Below are positions 1 to 10,306 of a DNA stretch of 64,000 nucleotides, piece after piece. Every line of letters starts with the position of its first letter. Position 1 is the stretch's first letter. The stretch spans positions 1,488,001 through 1,552,000 of the forward strand of contig NZ_VIKR01000001.1 in NCBI RefSeq assembly GCF_007004765.1. The letters run 5' to 3'. The notes below the pieces were generated by a model. It saw nothing but the letters and a program-made list of their open reading frames with translations. It was not told the origin of the DNA and ran no database searches. Source of the DNA: Aliikangiella marina (GTDB lineage Bacteria; Pseudomonadota; Gammaproteobacteria; Enterobacterales; Kangiellaceae). The position numbers were made by a program, and so were the translations under genes.

Positions 1-64
1 CCAACAATCTAAGTAACATTAGGTCCCTAATCGATTTGTGATATTTAGCTGAGTTAATTAATTT

Positions 65-622
65 TTATCGAGTGAACTTTATCTTGCTAAATAACTCTGG
101 TTTAAATCCTTTAATATCTTTATAAAATTCCTCAAGCTTTTTCGCATCTTCGTCAAGGTCCCCACAAGGTTGAATTAATGGACCAAAGCCGATGTGTTTT
201 TTCTCTGCATCTAAAAAGGCGAGCTGAATCGGTACTTTCGCCTTCACCGCAATATAATAAAAGCCTGACTTCCAGTGGTCCTTATAACTGCGAGTACCCT
301 CCGGCGCTAATGCAAATATGAACTCATCACTGGTTTCAAAAATTTCTACGATTGCGTCAACAAGATTTTTCGAACTGTTTCGGTTTACCGGTCGACCACC
401 AATTTTTCTTAAAAACCATCCAACTGGACCGACAAAAATCGTATGTTTACCAATGAAATTAACCTGTAGCTTTAATGACCACTTTAGCGTAAGAAAAATA
501 AAGAAATCCCAATTAGAAGTATGTGGTGCTGCGATGATTACATACTTCTTGAGATTCGGTTGTTCGCCAATAACAGTCCATCCGCGCCATTTTAGGATCT
601 TACTACAAATCCATGATAGCAC
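65..622 (-). CDS. PlsC-like lysophospholipid/glycerolipid acyltransferase
   Basis: This 185-aa protein belongs to the PlsC-type acyltransferase family, which moves acyl groups from acyl-CoA or acyl-ACP to a lysophospholipid or related acceptor at the inner membrane. The catalytic H-X4-D box is seen as HTSNWD (residues 34-39), and the second conserved block as PEGTRS near residue 107. It is shorter than E. coli PlsC (about 245 aa) and has no strong N-terminal membrane segment, so it is a compact member whose acceptor cannot be told from sequence. The start is GTG, overlapping the purF stop by one base (TAGTG), which implies translational coupling at the end of the folC-dedD-cvpA-purF cluster. 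The family call is firm; the substrate is unknown. Confidence 0.85.
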   Translation of the reverse strand: MLSWICSKILKWRGWTVIGEQPNLKKYVIIAAPHTSNWDFFIFLTLKWSLKLQVNFIGKHTIFVGPVGWFLRKIGGRPVNRNSSKNLVDAIVEIFETSDEFIFALAPEGTRSYKDHWKSGFYYIAVKAKVPIQLAFLDAEKKHIGFGPLIQPCGDLDEDAKKLEEFYKDIKGFKPELFSKIKFTR

Positions 623-2166
623 TAGTGGCCTCCGACATTATGAAGCTCCATAAAGGTCTCATCATTCGACTCTTTGTCATCATCAATGATTTCTACTTTT
701 TTAGAGTTTTTAGCTAAATCATTTCTTTTGCTATCAAGCGCATTCAAATAGCTCTCATCAATATCACCTGTTACATAATTACCGTCAAAAACCGACGTAT
801 CAAAGCGCTTAATCTTTGGATTCCCTTCTCGACAAGTCTCTACTAAATCCTCTAAATCTTGATAAATTAGGCCATCTGCACCGATCAGTTTTTCCACTTC
901 TTTATCACTGCGTCCGTGAGCAATTAATTCCGTTGCCGACGGCATATCAATCCCATAAACATTAGGATAACGAACGGCGGGTGCTGCGGAAGCAAAGTAA
1001 ACCTTACTCGCCCCGGCCTCTCGAGCCATCTCAACAATTTGCTTACTGGTCGTTCCGCGGACAATTGAATCATCAACTAAGAGTACATTTTTGTCCTTGA
1101 ACTCTAAATCAATAGCATTGAGTTTCTGCTTGACCGATTTTTTACGCATCTGTTGCCCCGGCATAATAAACGTACGCCCGATGTATCGGTTTTTAACAAA
1201 ACCATGGCGCATTTTAAGATTGAGCTTGCTGGCTAATTCCATCGCGCTAGTGGTCGAAGTATCGGGGATTGGGATAACAACATCAATATCATGATCCGGC
1301 CATTCACGTAAAATTTTGTCGGCTAACTTTTCACCCATTCTCAAACGCGCTCGATAGACGGAGATGTCATCAATAAATGAATCCGGTCTCGCTAAATACA
1401 CATGTTCAAAAATACATGGCGCTGACTCTAATACCGGCGTGCATTGACGAGTATGGAGGTTCCCCTCGGGATCAATATAGATTGCTTCACCCGGATTGAC
1501 GTCTCGAACAAGCTCAAATTCCAAAGCGTCCAATGCAACACTCTCGGATGCAAACATATACTCCGCTTTACCATTGACTTCTTTTTTACCAAAAACAACG
1601 GGTCTAATCCCATAAGGATCTCGAAAACAAACCATGCCATGATCATTGATCAAAGCAACCGCGGCATAAGCACCGCGTACACGTTTGTATACTTGCTCGA
1701 TTGCCGTAAAAACGTCTTTCTCGGTTAGCTTGTCCTCTGCAACTAACTGCAGTTCATGGGCAAACACATTGAGGAGAATTTCAGAATCTGAACTGGTATT
1801 AATATGCCTTCTGTCAGTTTGATATAACTCTTGCTTGAGCTCGTCTTGGTTAGTTAAGTTACCATTGTGCGCCAATACGATACCGTAGGGAGAATTTACA
1901 TACAGGGGCTGAGCTTCAGCTGAACTCGCGCAGCCGGCAGTTGGATACCTTACGTGAGCGACCCCAATATTTCCTTGTAAGCGTTGCATGTGCCGAGTAT
2001 GAAACACATCTTTGACAAGCCCATTAGCTTTGCGAAGGAACATCTTTCCCTCATCCAAAGTCACGATACCAGCAGCGTCCTGTCCGCGGTGTTGTAAAAC
2101 AGTTAGCGCATCATACAACCCTTGATTGACTGGGGAATTTGAGTAGATGCCGACGATACCACACAT
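622..2166 (-). CDS. purF: Amidophosphoribosyltransferase (PurF)
   Basis: PurF makes 5-phosphoribosylamine from PRPP and glutamine, the committed step of purine synthesis. The 514-aa length fits (E. coli 505). Cys2, the N-terminal nucleophile of the class II glutaminase domain, is present (MCGIVGIY), with typical glutaminase motifs over residues 2-230. The PRPP-binding loop of the phosphoribosyltransferase domain is at residues 361-374 ([14 protein letters not shown]). The gene lies 23 bp downstream of cvpA, as in many gammaproteobacteria, and its TAG stop overlaps the GTG start of the plsC-like gene. I saw no PurR-type operator in front of the cluster. Confidence 0.98.
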   Translation of the reverse strand: MCGIVGIYSNSPVNQGLYDALTVLQHRGQDAAGIVTLDEGKMFLRKANGLVKDVFHTRHMQRLQGNIGVAHVRYPTAGCASSAEAQPLYVNSPYGIVLAHNGNLTNQDELKQELYQTDRRHINTSSDSEILLNVFAHELQLVAEDKLTEKDVFTAIEQVYKRVRGAYAAVALINDHGMVCFRDPYGIRPVVFGKKEVNGKAEYMFASESVALDALEFELVRDVNPGEAIYIDPEGNLHTRQCTPVLESAPCIFEHVYLARPDSFIDDISVYRARLRMGEKLADKILREWPDHDIDVVIPIPDTSTTSAMELASKLNLKMRHGFVKNRYIGRTFIMPGQQMRKKSVKQKLNAIDLEFKDKNVLLVDDSIVRGTTSKQIVEMAREAGASKVYFASAAPAVRYPNVYGIDMPSATELIAHGRSDKEVEKLIGADGLIYQDLEDLVETCREGNPKIKRFDTSVFDGNYVTGDIDESYLNALDSKRNDLAKNSKKVEIIDDDKESNDETFMELHNVGGH

Positions 2167-2189
2167 AATCTATAAACCTTCTAAAAGAG

Positions 2190-2702
2190 TCAGGAATTGT
2201 TACCGATTGATAAGCTTGAATTAACTTCTGGAATAGAGTCTTTGAGATGATCGTAGAACCACTTGCCGATAATTTCAACATGAGGGATTAATTGTGACTG
2301 GCGCCACCAATTATCTTGTTCTACTGGTGTAAAAGTCCGCAATGTAATGATCGCCAAAGCTACCACTAATACACCTCTTAGGGCACCAAATGCCATACCC
2401 ATAATTCTATCCATACCGCTTAAACCTGCTTTTTCAACCAGCCGGCCAATGACATAGTTGATTAGGCCAGAAACAGTTAGCGTTAAAAGAAAAAGAGTCG
2501 CCCAAGCGACACCAAACCTAAGACTGGGTGTTTCGATATAATCGACCAATAGAGTCGAAAAGTCTGCATAAAACCCTTTAGCGACGAAAAATGCCAGAAT
2601 CCATCCTGCGAGCGACAACGCTTCCCTAACAAAACCTCGTAACAAGCTAATACCAGCGGATATTCCAATAACAATCAGAATAGCCCAGTCGATCCACTGC
2701 AT
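2190..2702 (-). CDS. cvpA: CvpA family inner-membrane protein
   Basis: This is a 170-aa polytopic membrane protein of the CvpA (colicin V production) family. Hydrophobic segments lie at about residues 6-24, 30-47, 62-85 and 100-120, followed by a polar C-terminal tail. Family homologues are needed for colicin V export in E. coli and for bile/envelope stress tolerance in some bacteria; the molecular activity is unsettled. Its place directly upstream of purF is the classical arrangement and supports the call. The start is ATG, and 181 bp separate it from the upstream dedD. Confidence 0.93.
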   Translation of the reverse strand: MQWIDWAILIVIGISAGISLLRGFVREALSLAGWILAFFVAKGFYADFSTLLVDYIETPSLRFGVAWATLFLLTLTVSGLINYVIGRLVEKAGLSGMDRIMGMAFGALRGVLVVALAIITLRTFTPVEQDNWWRQSQLIPHVEIIGKWFYDHLKDSIPEVNSSLSIGNNS

Positions 2703-2883
2703 ATGGTCTATTTTCTTTATTGAATAGTTGGGGCGATTCTAACAAATTAATTGCAGCTACAACAGAAAAGTTATTGCCTTTAGGGATATATTCTTGGTGC
2801 TATGGGTAAAACCAATTAAAGACTCGGCTTACCCCTATGTATTAGCGACCTTTGCACGAGAGATCGCGAGATATTACAAGCGT

Positions 2884-3555
2884 TTAGTGCTTAATTGGAT
2901 CGTAGGCAATAAGCATCGCCTTGCTTTGAGAAAGTGACGATATTGTCGCCAATTGCGCAGCGGCAGCCGACTTTTCAATGTATGGCCCCACATAAATCCG
3001 GTAAATAGCTCTGCCCTGTGCGGTTTTACCATCTCGGCGGTAAGCTTTATGCCCCGCATCCTTGAGTTTTTTGACAAGCTTCTTGGCATTGTCGAGGTTT
3101 GAAAAGCTTGCCACTTTAACCACCCAAGCTGCATCCTTGAAGTTTTTCCCAATCGTTTCCGCAGGCACTTGTGCAACATCAGTTTGCACTTGAGCGGATT
3201 TATTTTGAGCTTCAACTGGCTCGTTAGATAAAGAACTCGCTTGGTCTATGCCTTGATTCGTTGAGCGATTATTTTGAGTTGGTTCCGGTTCATCAGCTGA
3301 GCCTATAGTAGCGTCTGTCACCCTTTTTTTGCGGTTTTCTGCAGCAATTTGATCGAGCTTGCCAATGACTTCGCGATTTTTTTGAGTATCTTCTTCACTA
3401 ATACGGTGTTCGACCAACTCAATCGGCTTAGGCGGTATTTCTGACTGAAACGGTTGTGACTCGGTTTTCTCTTTGAGAATGGCCGGCAAGAAGATAACGG
3501 CAAGGCCGATCAGTACAACCGCACCAACTATTCTTTGTTTAAGACTGTTTTCCAC
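2884..3555 (-). CDS. dedD: SPOR-domain cell-division protein, DedD type
   Basis: This 223-aa bitopic inner-membrane protein has a short cytoplasmic N-terminus, one membrane helix at about residues 10-28, a long polar Q/E/P-rich linker, and a C-terminal SPOR domain (about 140-218; core WVVKVASFSNLDNAKKL and RIYVGPY). SPOR domains bind denuded septal peptidoglycan. DedD is a non-essential division protein, and its position between folC and cvpA is as in E. coli. The start codon is GTG at 3555 with only a weak AAG upstream; the start 15 bp after folC suggests cotranscription. Confidence 0.88.
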   Translation of the reverse strand: MENSLKQRIVGAVVLIGLAVIFLPAILKEKTESQPFQSEIPPKPIELVEHRISEEDTQKNREVIGKLDQIAAENRKKRVTDATIGSADEPEPTQNNRSTNQGIDQASSLSNEPVEAQNKSAQVQTDVAQVPAETIGKNFKDAAWVVKVASFSNLDNAKKLVKKLKDAGHKAYRRDGKTAQGRAIYRIYVGPYIEKSAAAAQLATISSLSQSKAMLIAYDPIKH

Positions 3556-3570
3556 CGCTTAATTTTCAAC

Positions 3571-4800
3571 CTACTGCTTGTGTTTCATATATTGAATCAT
3601 GTTCCCAACAGTAATAAAAGAGCCAAATACTAAAATCATTTGTTCTTTACCATGAGAATTTGTAACTGATTCAAAAGCGTCGCTGACTGACTCATGGACA
3701 AATGCTTTTTGACTGTTAGACAACCTGTCATAGACAGACAGCAATTCACTCGCTGTTGCCGCTCTGGGTATTTCGAGATCGACGAAATGCCATTCTGATA
3801 TTGCCGAAGCGAGATTATTAAACACCTCCGCTATGGCTTTGTCTCTCATCATTCCACAAATGGCGACTATGCCGGTGGATCGGGTTTGCGCTTTTAGAGT
3901 GGTTAGCTGACTAGCCAGGTTGGTTGCCGCTTGCGGATTATGAGCGACATCAACCACCACTGTTGGCTCTTCACAAACAACCTGGCATCGACCATTGATT
4001 ACAACGCGCGGCAACACCTCCGAAACATCGACCCTAGTATTAAAGGCTAAATCAAACGCTTCTTTGCCAAGGAGAATATTTTGCGCAAGTAATTGATATG
4101 GGTTACGAGTGGTGTCATTAATAGCCGCTGACTCGACTTGAGTCGGTTGCGATATTAATCGGAAGTGAGATGTTTGATAGCTTGGCAATTGTTGCAACAA
4201 TTCCAAACTGGCTTTATCACCAACTAATGTAGTCTTATTTGCCCGACTGATTCCCGCTTTTTCTCCGGCAATTTCAATAAGCGTCTCGCCGAGCCAATCA
4301 GTATGGTCCAAACCAATCGTGGTAATAACTGAAACCTCTGGTTCTACGATATTCACCGCATCTAAACGACCACCAAGCCCGACCTCTAGAACAGCTAAAT
4401 CAGGCGATAAATTTCGGTTGATGACTAACGCTGCTAAAGTCGTAAACTCAAAAAATGTGAGAGCTGTATCATGACGTGCGTCTTCAATCGCTTCAAAAGC
4501 TGCCACAAGTTGCTCATCGGTAACTGGCTTGCCATTTATACGAATTCTCTCATTAAACTCAACCAGATGCGGAGAAGTATAAGTCAAGACACTTTTATGC
4601 TGAATCAACGCGATAGCCTCCAAAACAGCAACACAACTCCCTTTACCGTTGGTGCCTCCAACAAGTATTACTTTTCCATTATTCTCAAACAAATTCAATC
4701 GTTCGGCGACTTTCTTGATTCGCGCCAGTCCCAGTTCAATTTCCTCTGGATGGAAACTTTCAATGTGAGTAAGCCATTGGTTTAAATTTTTGCGATTCAT
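3571..4800 (-). CDS. folC: Bifunctional dihydrofolate/folylpolyglutamate synthase (FolC)
   Basis: FolC adds glutamate to dihydropteroate and then to tetrahydrofolates, consuming ATP. The 409-aa length is close to E. coli (422). The P-loop is at residues 47-55 (GGTNGKGS), followed by the Mur-ligase-like central motif TYTSPHLVEFNERI and a C-terminal domain with DVAHNPQA. It heads the folC-dedD-cvpA-purF cluster. In many relatives accD precedes folC; here acnB and its terminator lie upstream instead, so accD is elsewhere. Confidence 0.96.
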   Translation of the reverse strand: MNRKNLNQWLTHIESFHPEEIELGLARIKKVAERLNLFENNGKVILVGGTNGKGSCVAVLEAIALIQHKSVLTYTSPHLVEFNERIRINGKPVTDEQLVAAFEAIEDARHDTALTFFEFTTLAALVINRNLSPDLAVLEVGLGGRLDAVNIVEPEVSVITTIGLDHTDWLGETLIEIAGEKAGISRANKTTLVGDKASLELLQQLPSYQTSHFRLISQPTQVESAAINDTTRNPYQLLAQNILLGKEAFDLAFNTRVDVSEVLPRVVINGRCQVVCEEPTVVVDVAHNPQAATNLASQLTTLKAQTRSTGIVAICGMMRDKAIAEVFNNLASAISEWHFVDLEIPRAATASELLSVYDRLSNSQKAFVHESVSDAFESVTNSHGKEQMILVFGSFITVGNMIQYMKHKQ

Positions 4801-4858
4801 AATCTTCGAAAATATTGATTGAAAAACACGGAATGATTTAATGAGACTGATGGATTAA

Positions 4859-4882
4859 AAAAGCACTCCGAAGAGTGCTTTT
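4859..4882 (-). terminator. Intrinsic terminator of acnB
   Basis: A perfect 10-bp stem (AAAAGCACTC/GAGTGCTTTT) has a tetraloop that reads C(TTCG)G on the minus strand, followed by a run of six T. It sits 22 bp beyond the acnB stop codon and insulates acnB from folC, which runs in the same direction. Confidence 0.88.
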
Positions 4883-4903
4883 GAGGTTTCTTGTGATAAT
4901 CAA

Positions 4904-7489
4904 TTAGTCGAGTATCACTTTATTAGTCACAGGAATGGTCACTTGAGAAGCTGACTTCTTAAAGTCTTCAATCTCATGGAAATTGAGGTAACGATAGATA
5001 TCCTTGGCCATGGTATCCAAATCTTTCGCGTAACTCATGTACTCTTCAACAGTCGGCAGCTTTCCGAGTATCGATGAGACTGCAGCAAGTTCAGCAGACG
5101 CTAAATATACATCAGCACCATTACCTAAACGATTTGGGAAGTTTCTCGTTGAAGTCGAAACGACTGTCGAATTAGCTGCGACTCGCGCTTGGTTACCCAT
5201 ACAGAGTGAACAGCCTGGCATTTCAGTTCTTGCTCCGGCGGTTGCAAAAATGTTGTAAAAGCCTTCCTGCATTAGCTGATGCTCGTCCATCTTAGTTGGC
5301 GGAGCAATCCACAAACGCGTTGGGATACTAGAAGTCTTCTCGAGTAATTTACCTGCAGCGCGGTAGTGACCAATATTAGTCATACAGCTGCCGATAAAGA
5401 CTTCATCAATTTTGTCACCAGCAACTGCTGAAAGTGGCTTAATATCATCAGGATCATTAGGACACGCTAGAAGTGGTTCTTTGATATCATTCAAATCAAT
5501 TTCGATCACTGCTGCATATTCTGCATCCCCGTCGGCTTCCATTAATTCAGGGTTAGCTAGCCAGTTTTCCATTTTCTCAATACGTCGACCAATCGTGCGC
5601 GCATCACCATAACCTTCACTGATCATCCATTTAAGCATGGTGATGTTTGAATTTAAGTACTCAATGATTGGTTCTTTGTCCAGCTTGATAGTACACCCTG
5701 CTGCCGAACGTTCTGCTGAAGCGTCTGACAATTCAAAAGCTTGCTCTACTTTCAATTGAGGCAACCCTTCGATCTCGAGGATACGTCCGGAGAAAATATT
5801 CTTTTTGCCCTCTTTGGCGACAGTGAGCAAACCTTCTTGAATGGCTGCATATGGAATCGCGTTAACTAAATCGCGTAGGGTCACGCCAGGCTGCATTTCA
5901 CCAGAAAAACGGACTAATACAGACTCAGGCATATCAAGAGGCATGACCCCTGTAGCGGCAGCAAAGGCCACCAACCCAGAGCCCGCAGGGAACGAAATCC
6001 CGAGTGGGAATCGCGTGTGGGAGTCACCGCCGGTACCAACCGTATCGGGCAGCAACATACGATTCAACCAACTGTGAATTATCCCATCACCAGGGCGCAA
6101 GCTGACACCACCACGAGACATAATAAAATCGGGTAGCGTATGCTGAGTATCGATATCAATCGGTTTTGGATAAGCTGCGGTGTGGCAAAATGATTGCATG
6201 GTTAAATCAGCAGAGAATCCTAAGCACGCTAGGTCTTTTAATTCATCGCGGGTCATTGGTCCGGTAGTATCTTGCGAACCGACCGTTGTCATTGTGGGTT
6301 CACAGTATTGTCCTGGGCGAACACCTTCAACGCCGCAGGCTTTACCAACCATTTTTTGTGCCAAAGTGAAGCCCTTGCCAGTATTAACGACTTCCGCAGG
6401 CAGGCGGAAAAAGTCGGCAGCGTCTAGCCCTAAAAATTCCCGAGCTTTCGCCGTTAGACCACGACCGATAATCAGTGGAATTCGTCCGCCGGCTTGCACT
6501 TCATCTAATAAAACTTCAGTTTTTAATTGGAATTCAGCAACAACCTCTCCGTCTTTCTCAATTTTTCCGGCATAAGGATAGAGATCGATGACATCACCCA
6601 TCTCTAGTTTAGAGACGTCAACTTCTACCGGCAATGCACCGGCATCTTCCATTGTATTAAAGAATATCGGGGCAATTTTACCGCCGAGGCAAAAGCCACC
6701 CGCACGCTTGTTAGGGATGAATGGAATATCATCACCCATGTGCCATAGAACCGAGTTTGTAGCTGATTTTCTCGATGATCCCGTTCCAACCACGTCACCC
6801 ACATAAGCTACCGGATGGCCCTTCTTTTTAAGTTCTTCAATGACTTCGAGCGGATTACCGTCTAATCCTTCTCGAGGATTTTTTAACATCGCCAATGCGT
6901 GTAGCGGAATGTCTGGTCTTGACCATGCATCTTGGGCTGGCGACAAATCATCAGTATTGGTCTCGCCCGGTACCATGAAAACGGTCAAAGTGATTTTTTC
7001 TTCAAGCGGCTTTCTTGCTTTAAACCATTCAGCGTCGGCCCAACTTTGAATAACGCTTTTAGCATGCTCGTTGCCAGCTTTCGCTTTATCGGCCACATCG
7101 TGAAACGCATCAAACATGAGTAGCGTGTGCTTTAACTCGTTTGCAGCCGTCGCCGCTAACTCTTCATCATCAAGCAATTCAACCAAGGTGGAGATATTGT
7201 ATCCACCTAACATAGTGCCCAAGAGATCAACCGCTTTTTGTTTATCGACAATCGGTGAACTGGCTTCGCCTTTGGCTACTGCGGTTAAAAACCCTGCTTT
7301 TACATACGCAGCTTCGTCAACACCTGCTGGAATTCTGTTGGTTAATAAGTCGAGTAAGAACTCCTCTTCTCCCGCTGGAGGGTTTTTCAACAGTTCGACC
7401 AGAGACGCTGTTTGCTCTGGTGATAGTGGCTTAGGGACAATTCCCTGCTCGGCTCTTTCTTGGACGTGATTACGGTATTCTTGTAACAC
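4904..7489 (-). CDS. acnB: Bifunctional aconitate hydratase 2 / 2-methylisocitrate dehydratase (AcnB)
   Basis: AcnB isomerises citrate to isocitrate in the TCA cycle and also dehydrates 2-methylisocitrate. The protein aligns over its whole length with E. coli AcnB as I recall it (865 aa), including the N-terminal HEAT-like domain. The 4Fe-4S ligands are in [10 protein letters not shown] and [10 protein letters not shown]. The start is a choice: GTG at 7489 gives a protein (861 aa) beginning [15 protein letters not shown], which matches the E. coli N-terminus and has GAGGA eight bases upstream. An in-frame ATG at 7504 would add five residues but has no ribosome site. A TTG at 7558 is less likely. 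It ends at its own terminator. Confidence 0.97.
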   Translation of the reverse strand: MLQEYRNHVQERAEQGIVPKPLSPEQTASLVELLKNPPAGEEEFLLDLLTNRIPAGVDEAAYVKAGFLTAVAKGEASSPIVDKQKAVDLLGTMLGGYNISTLVELLDDEELAATAANELKHTLLMFDAFHDVADKAKAGNEHAKSVIQSWADAEWFKARKPLEEKITLTVFMVPGETNTDDLSPAQDAWSRPDIPLHALAMLKNPREGLDGNPLEVIEELKKKGHPVAYVGDVVGTGSSRKSATNSVLWHMGDDIPFIPNKRAGGFCLGGKIAPIFFNTMEDAGALPVEVDVSKLEMGDVIDLYPYAGKIEKDGEVVAEFQLKTEVLLDEVQAGGRIPLIIGRGLTAKAREFLGLDAADFFRLPAEVVNTGKGFTLAQKMVGKACGVEGVRPGQYCEPTMTTVGSQDTTGPMTRDELKDLACLGFSADLTMQSFCHTAAYPKPIDIDTQHTLPDFIMSRGGVSLRPGDGIIHSWLNRMLLPDTVGTGGDSHTRFPLGISFPAGSGLVAFAAATGVMPLDMPESVLVRFSGEMQPGVTLRDLVNAIPYAAIQEGLLTVAKEGKKNIFSGRILEIEGLPQLKVEQAFELSDASAERSAAGCTIKLDKEPIIEYLNSNITMLKWMISEGYGDARTIGRRIEKMENWLANPELMEADGDAEYAAVIEIDLNDIKEPLLACPNDPDDIKPLSAVAGDKIDEVFIGSCMTNIGHYRAAGKLLEKTSSIPTRLWIAPPTKMDEHQLMQEGFYNIFATAGARTEMPGCSLCMGNQARVAANSTVVSTSTRNFPNRLGNGADVYLASAELAAVSSILGKLPTVEEYMSYAKDLDTMAKDIYRYLNFHEIEDFKKSASQVTIPVTNKVILD

Positions 7490-7933
7490 TCTTGGATTCC
7501 TCATGATGTTGATATCTCGCGTTTTCAAGAGGATTAAAGTACTTCTCCTCTTAAGCAAGCGCTAAGCCTGCGAAAACTTCAGATAAAGACTAGTTCAGAC
7601 GGCGCGAATTATACAGATTTTTAGCCTATTAATAAATCGTAAAAACGTAGAAATGCAATAAAAATAACCGCTTATATACGCTTCGTTTATAGCAGATATA
7701 CTCAAAACATTGAGCGCCAAATTGACCAACTGAGATAAATGTATTGGCTATCTGCGTTGATTGGAGCACTTTGTTTTAATAATACGCTTCAACATTCGCC
7801 ACCACCAACAAAATCTGCTGACAACCCAAACGCTTATTTACAAATTAGGCCTAGCCAGGAGATATCGGAGGATGTATGTTATCGTGCAATTATTAAAACA
7901 ATAATGTATCGATTAAGGGAGAAACTGAAACTT
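7490..7933. other. Divergent intergenic region acnB / M3 peptidase
   Basis: This 444-bp AT-rich region lies between the divergent acnB and the M3 peptidase gene. It contains the candidate acnB -10 box (7608-7613) and an open frame from 7739 that joins the peptidase. The translated stretch before the lipoprotein signal looks non-coding (no secretion or domain features), so I treat it as 5' untranslated region. Confidence 0.5.
7608..7613 (-). promoter_or_regulatory. Candidate -10 box for acnB
   Basis: On the minus strand a perfect TATAAT preceded by CTG lies about 120 bp upstream of the GTG start of acnB. The -35 region at 17 bp spacing (TTTATT) is poor, so this is only a plausible promoter element. 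Confidence 0.35.
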
Positions 7934-10129
7934 ATGAAACTCAAACTCTTATTAACCGCTAGTCTGGTCTCAGGACTACTCGTAGCCTGTGACCAATCAA
8001 CTGAAAAGGCGGCAGAAGTAGCCAAAAAAGCCCCTAAAGCCGAAGCTGCGCAAAAGGTTGAATCTGCAGCCGCAATGAAATCCGATAATACGCTTTTAAG
8101 CGAATGGACTGGCCCATTTCAGGGAGTCCCTGCTTTCGATAAGGTAAAGCTTGAAGATCTCAAACCTGCGTTGGAAAAAGGAATGGCGTTGAATATGGCC
8201 GAAATTGAAGCTATCGCCAACAACCCCGAACCACCAACTTTCGAGAATACCATTGTAGAGATGGAAAAAGCCGGCGATGTCCTCGGTCGTATTTTTACTT
8301 ACTGGGGTATCTGGAGTTCCAATATGTCGTCGCCTGAATTCAGAGAAATCCAGAGAGAAATGGCACCAAAATTGTCGGCTTATTTCTCTAAGATCAACCA
8401 AAATGAAAAGCTCTTCGCTCGCGTTAAAGCCGTTTACGAAGACGAAACCACTAAAACCCTCCGTCCCGATCAACAACGGCTAGTATTATTAACCTACAAT
8501 GGTTTTGCTAGAAACGGCGCTACCTTGGATGCCGATGGCAAGAAACGCTACGCTGAAATCAATCAACGTCTTGCTGAATTACACACAAAATTTGCCAATA
8601 ATGTACTCGCAGATGAAGAAGGTTATGTGACTTATTTAACCAAAGATCAGCTCGGCGGGCTATCGGAGTCGATTATTTCCGCAGCCGCTGCTGCAGCCAA
8701 AGAACGCGGCAAGGAAGGACAATATGCGATAACCAACACTCGCTCCTCCATGGACCCATTCTTGACTTACTCGACGGAAAGAGAACTCCGTAAGAAAGTT
8801 TGGGAAACCTATTACAACCGAGGTGACAACGGTGATGAACATGATAACAACGCGTTAATTGCAGAAATCCTCCAACTAAGACATGAACGGGTTAACTTGT
8901 TAGGTTATCCAAATTACGCCTCATGGCGATTAGAAGACCGCATGGCGAAAAAGCCTGAAAATGCCATTAAGCTTATGGAAACTGTCTGGCCTGCCGCTAT
9001 TGCAAGAGTCAAAGAAGAAGTCGCTGATATGCAGGCGCTTGCGGACGCCGAAGGTGCTGATATTAAAATAGCACCTTGGGACTACCGTTTCTATGCAGAG
9101 AAAGTTCGAAAAGCGAAATATGCATTGGATTCAGGCGAAGTAAAACAGTACCTTCAGCTGGATAAATTAAGAGACGCAATGTTTTATGTTGCCGGTCGAC
9201 TTTTTAACTTTGACTTTAAAGAAGTTACTGATGGAAGCGTACCAGTTTTTCACCCTGACGTTCGCGTTTGGGAAGTCACCGACAAAACCAGCGGCGAGAA
9301 CATTGGCCTTTGGTATTTAGACCCGTTTGCACGCAAAGGCAAACGCTCTGGTGCTTGGGCAACGAGTTACCGCTCTCACTCAACATTTGATGGTAAAGAA
9401 AACGTGTTATCGTCAAACAATTCAAACTTTATCAAAGGCGAACCAGGCAAACCGGTGCTTATTTCATGGGACGACGCTCAAACCTACTTCCATGAATTCG
9501 GCCATGCGCTTCACTCGCTTTCGTCTAAAGTCGCTTACCCAACACTCAATGGCGGCGTTCGAGACTACACTGAGTTCCAATCTCAACTCCTGGAAAGATG
9601 GCTCTCGACCGACGAAGTTATCAATAAATTCTTAGTCCATCATGAAACCGGTAAACCGATGCCAAAAGAACTCGTCGCAAAAATCAAAAAAGCGGCGACA
9701 TTCAACCAAGGTTTTAAAACCACTGAATACTTAGCGTCGGCTTTGATTGACATGAAATTACACACCACCGATCCAACAGGCATCGACGCAGACAAGTTTG
9801 AAAGAGAAAACTTAACGGCGCTAAATATGCCAGAGGAATTAGTTATGCGTCATAGAACCCCTCACTTTGGACACATTTTTAGTGGCGAAGGATACTCTGC
9901 TGGCTACTATGGTTACATGTGGGCAGATGTGTTGACCTCTGATGCGGCTGAAGCTTTTGCTGAGGCACCGGGTGGTTTTTACGACAAAGAAGTGGCAGCC
10001 AAACTGGTAGAACACTTGTTTAGCGTCAGAAATGCAGTTGATCCTGCTGATGCTTACCGCGCCTTCCGCGGAAGAGATGCCGTAGTCGAAGCCTTGATGC
10101 GAGATCGAGGTTTTCCGATCACCAAATAA
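7934..10129 (+). CDS. M3 family metallopeptidase, peptidyl-dipeptidase Dcp type, lipoprotein
   Basis: This zinc peptidase (M3/thimet family) degrades short peptides and is probably envelope-anchored. From the ATG at 7934 the product is 731 aa and starts with a lipoprotein signal: MKLKLLLTASLVSGLLVAC, lipobox LVAC with the lipidated Cys at 19. A K/A-rich linker follows. The zinc site HEFGH is at residues 520-524, with the third ligand Glu in the downstream EFQSQLLERW block. The frame stays open to a start at 7739, but the lipobox and the purine-rich AAGGGAGA upstream favour 7934. Membrane-anchored Dcp-like enzymes of this size are common in marine gammaproteobacteria. The exact specificity (dipeptidyl carboxypeptidase or oligopeptidase) is not visible. 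Confidence 0.93.
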   Translation: MKLKLLLTASLVSGLLVACDQSTEKAAEVAKKAPKAEAAQKVESAAAMKSDNTLLSEWTGPFQGVPAFDKVKLEDLKPALEKGMALNMAEIEAIANNPEPPTFENTIVEMEKAGDVLGRIFTYWGIWSSNMSSPEFREIQREMAPKLSAYFSKINQNEKLFARVKAVYEDETTKTLRPDQQRLVLLTYNGFARNGATLDADGKKRYAEINQRLAELHTKFANNVLADEEGYVTYLTKDQLGGLSESIISAAAAAAKERGKEGQYAITNTRSSMDPFLTYSTERELRKKVWETYYNRGDNGDEHDNNALIAEILQLRHERVNLLGYPNYASWRLEDRMAKKPENAIKLMETVWPAAIARVKEEVADMQALADAEGADIKIAPWDYRFYAEKVRKAKYALDSGEVKQYLQLDKLRDAMFYVAGRLFNFDFKEVTDGSVPVFHPDVRVWEVTDKTSGENIGLWYLDPFARKGKRSGAWATSYRSHSTFDGKENVLSSNNSNFIKGEPGKPVLISWDDAQTYFHEFGHALHSLSSKVAYPTLNGGVRDYTEFQSQLLERWLSTDEVINKFLVHHETGKPMPKELVAKIKKAATFNQGFKTTEYLASALIDMKLHTTDPTGIDADKFERENLTALNMPEELVMRHRTPHFGHIFSGEGYSAGYYGYMWADVLTSDAAEAFAEAPGGFYDKEVAAKLVEHLFSVRNAVDPADAYRAFRGRDAVVEALMRDRGFPITK

Positions 10130-10150
10130 ACCAGGTTGAGTTCTGAAGTA

Positions 10151-10175
10151 AAGCCCGCACAATGCGGGCTTTTTT
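10151..10175 (+). terminator. Intrinsic terminator of the M3 peptidase gene
   Basis: The 9-bp stem AAGCCCGCA/TGCGGGCTT has a 3-base loop and a following T run (10170-10175), 21 bp after the stop codon. Confidence 0.92.
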
Positions 10176-10306
10176 ATTTTCGAGCAACATACCCGACCTC
10201 TTGAAATCTGCTTTTCAATCGTGCTTTGGCGGGGTAACATGCGCATAATTTTTTATTAACCCTTTTCTTATGAGGGGCTCTTAACCATTTAAGGATTAAG
10301 CAAATT

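Noticed and set aside
1091-1728. Several 60-95 codon frames opposite purF
   Set aside because: All are antisense shadows of a strongly supported core gene, with no ribosome sites or domains.
6180-6575. 131-codon plus-strand frame inside acnB
   Set aside because: Shadow of AcnB; composition (Ser/Pro/Arg-rich) is the typical antisense pattern.
7739-7933. 65-residue N-terminal extension of the M3 peptidase
   Set aside because: The extension precedes a clear lipoprotein signal (LVAC), which must be N-terminal; the ATG at 7934 is the sensible start.
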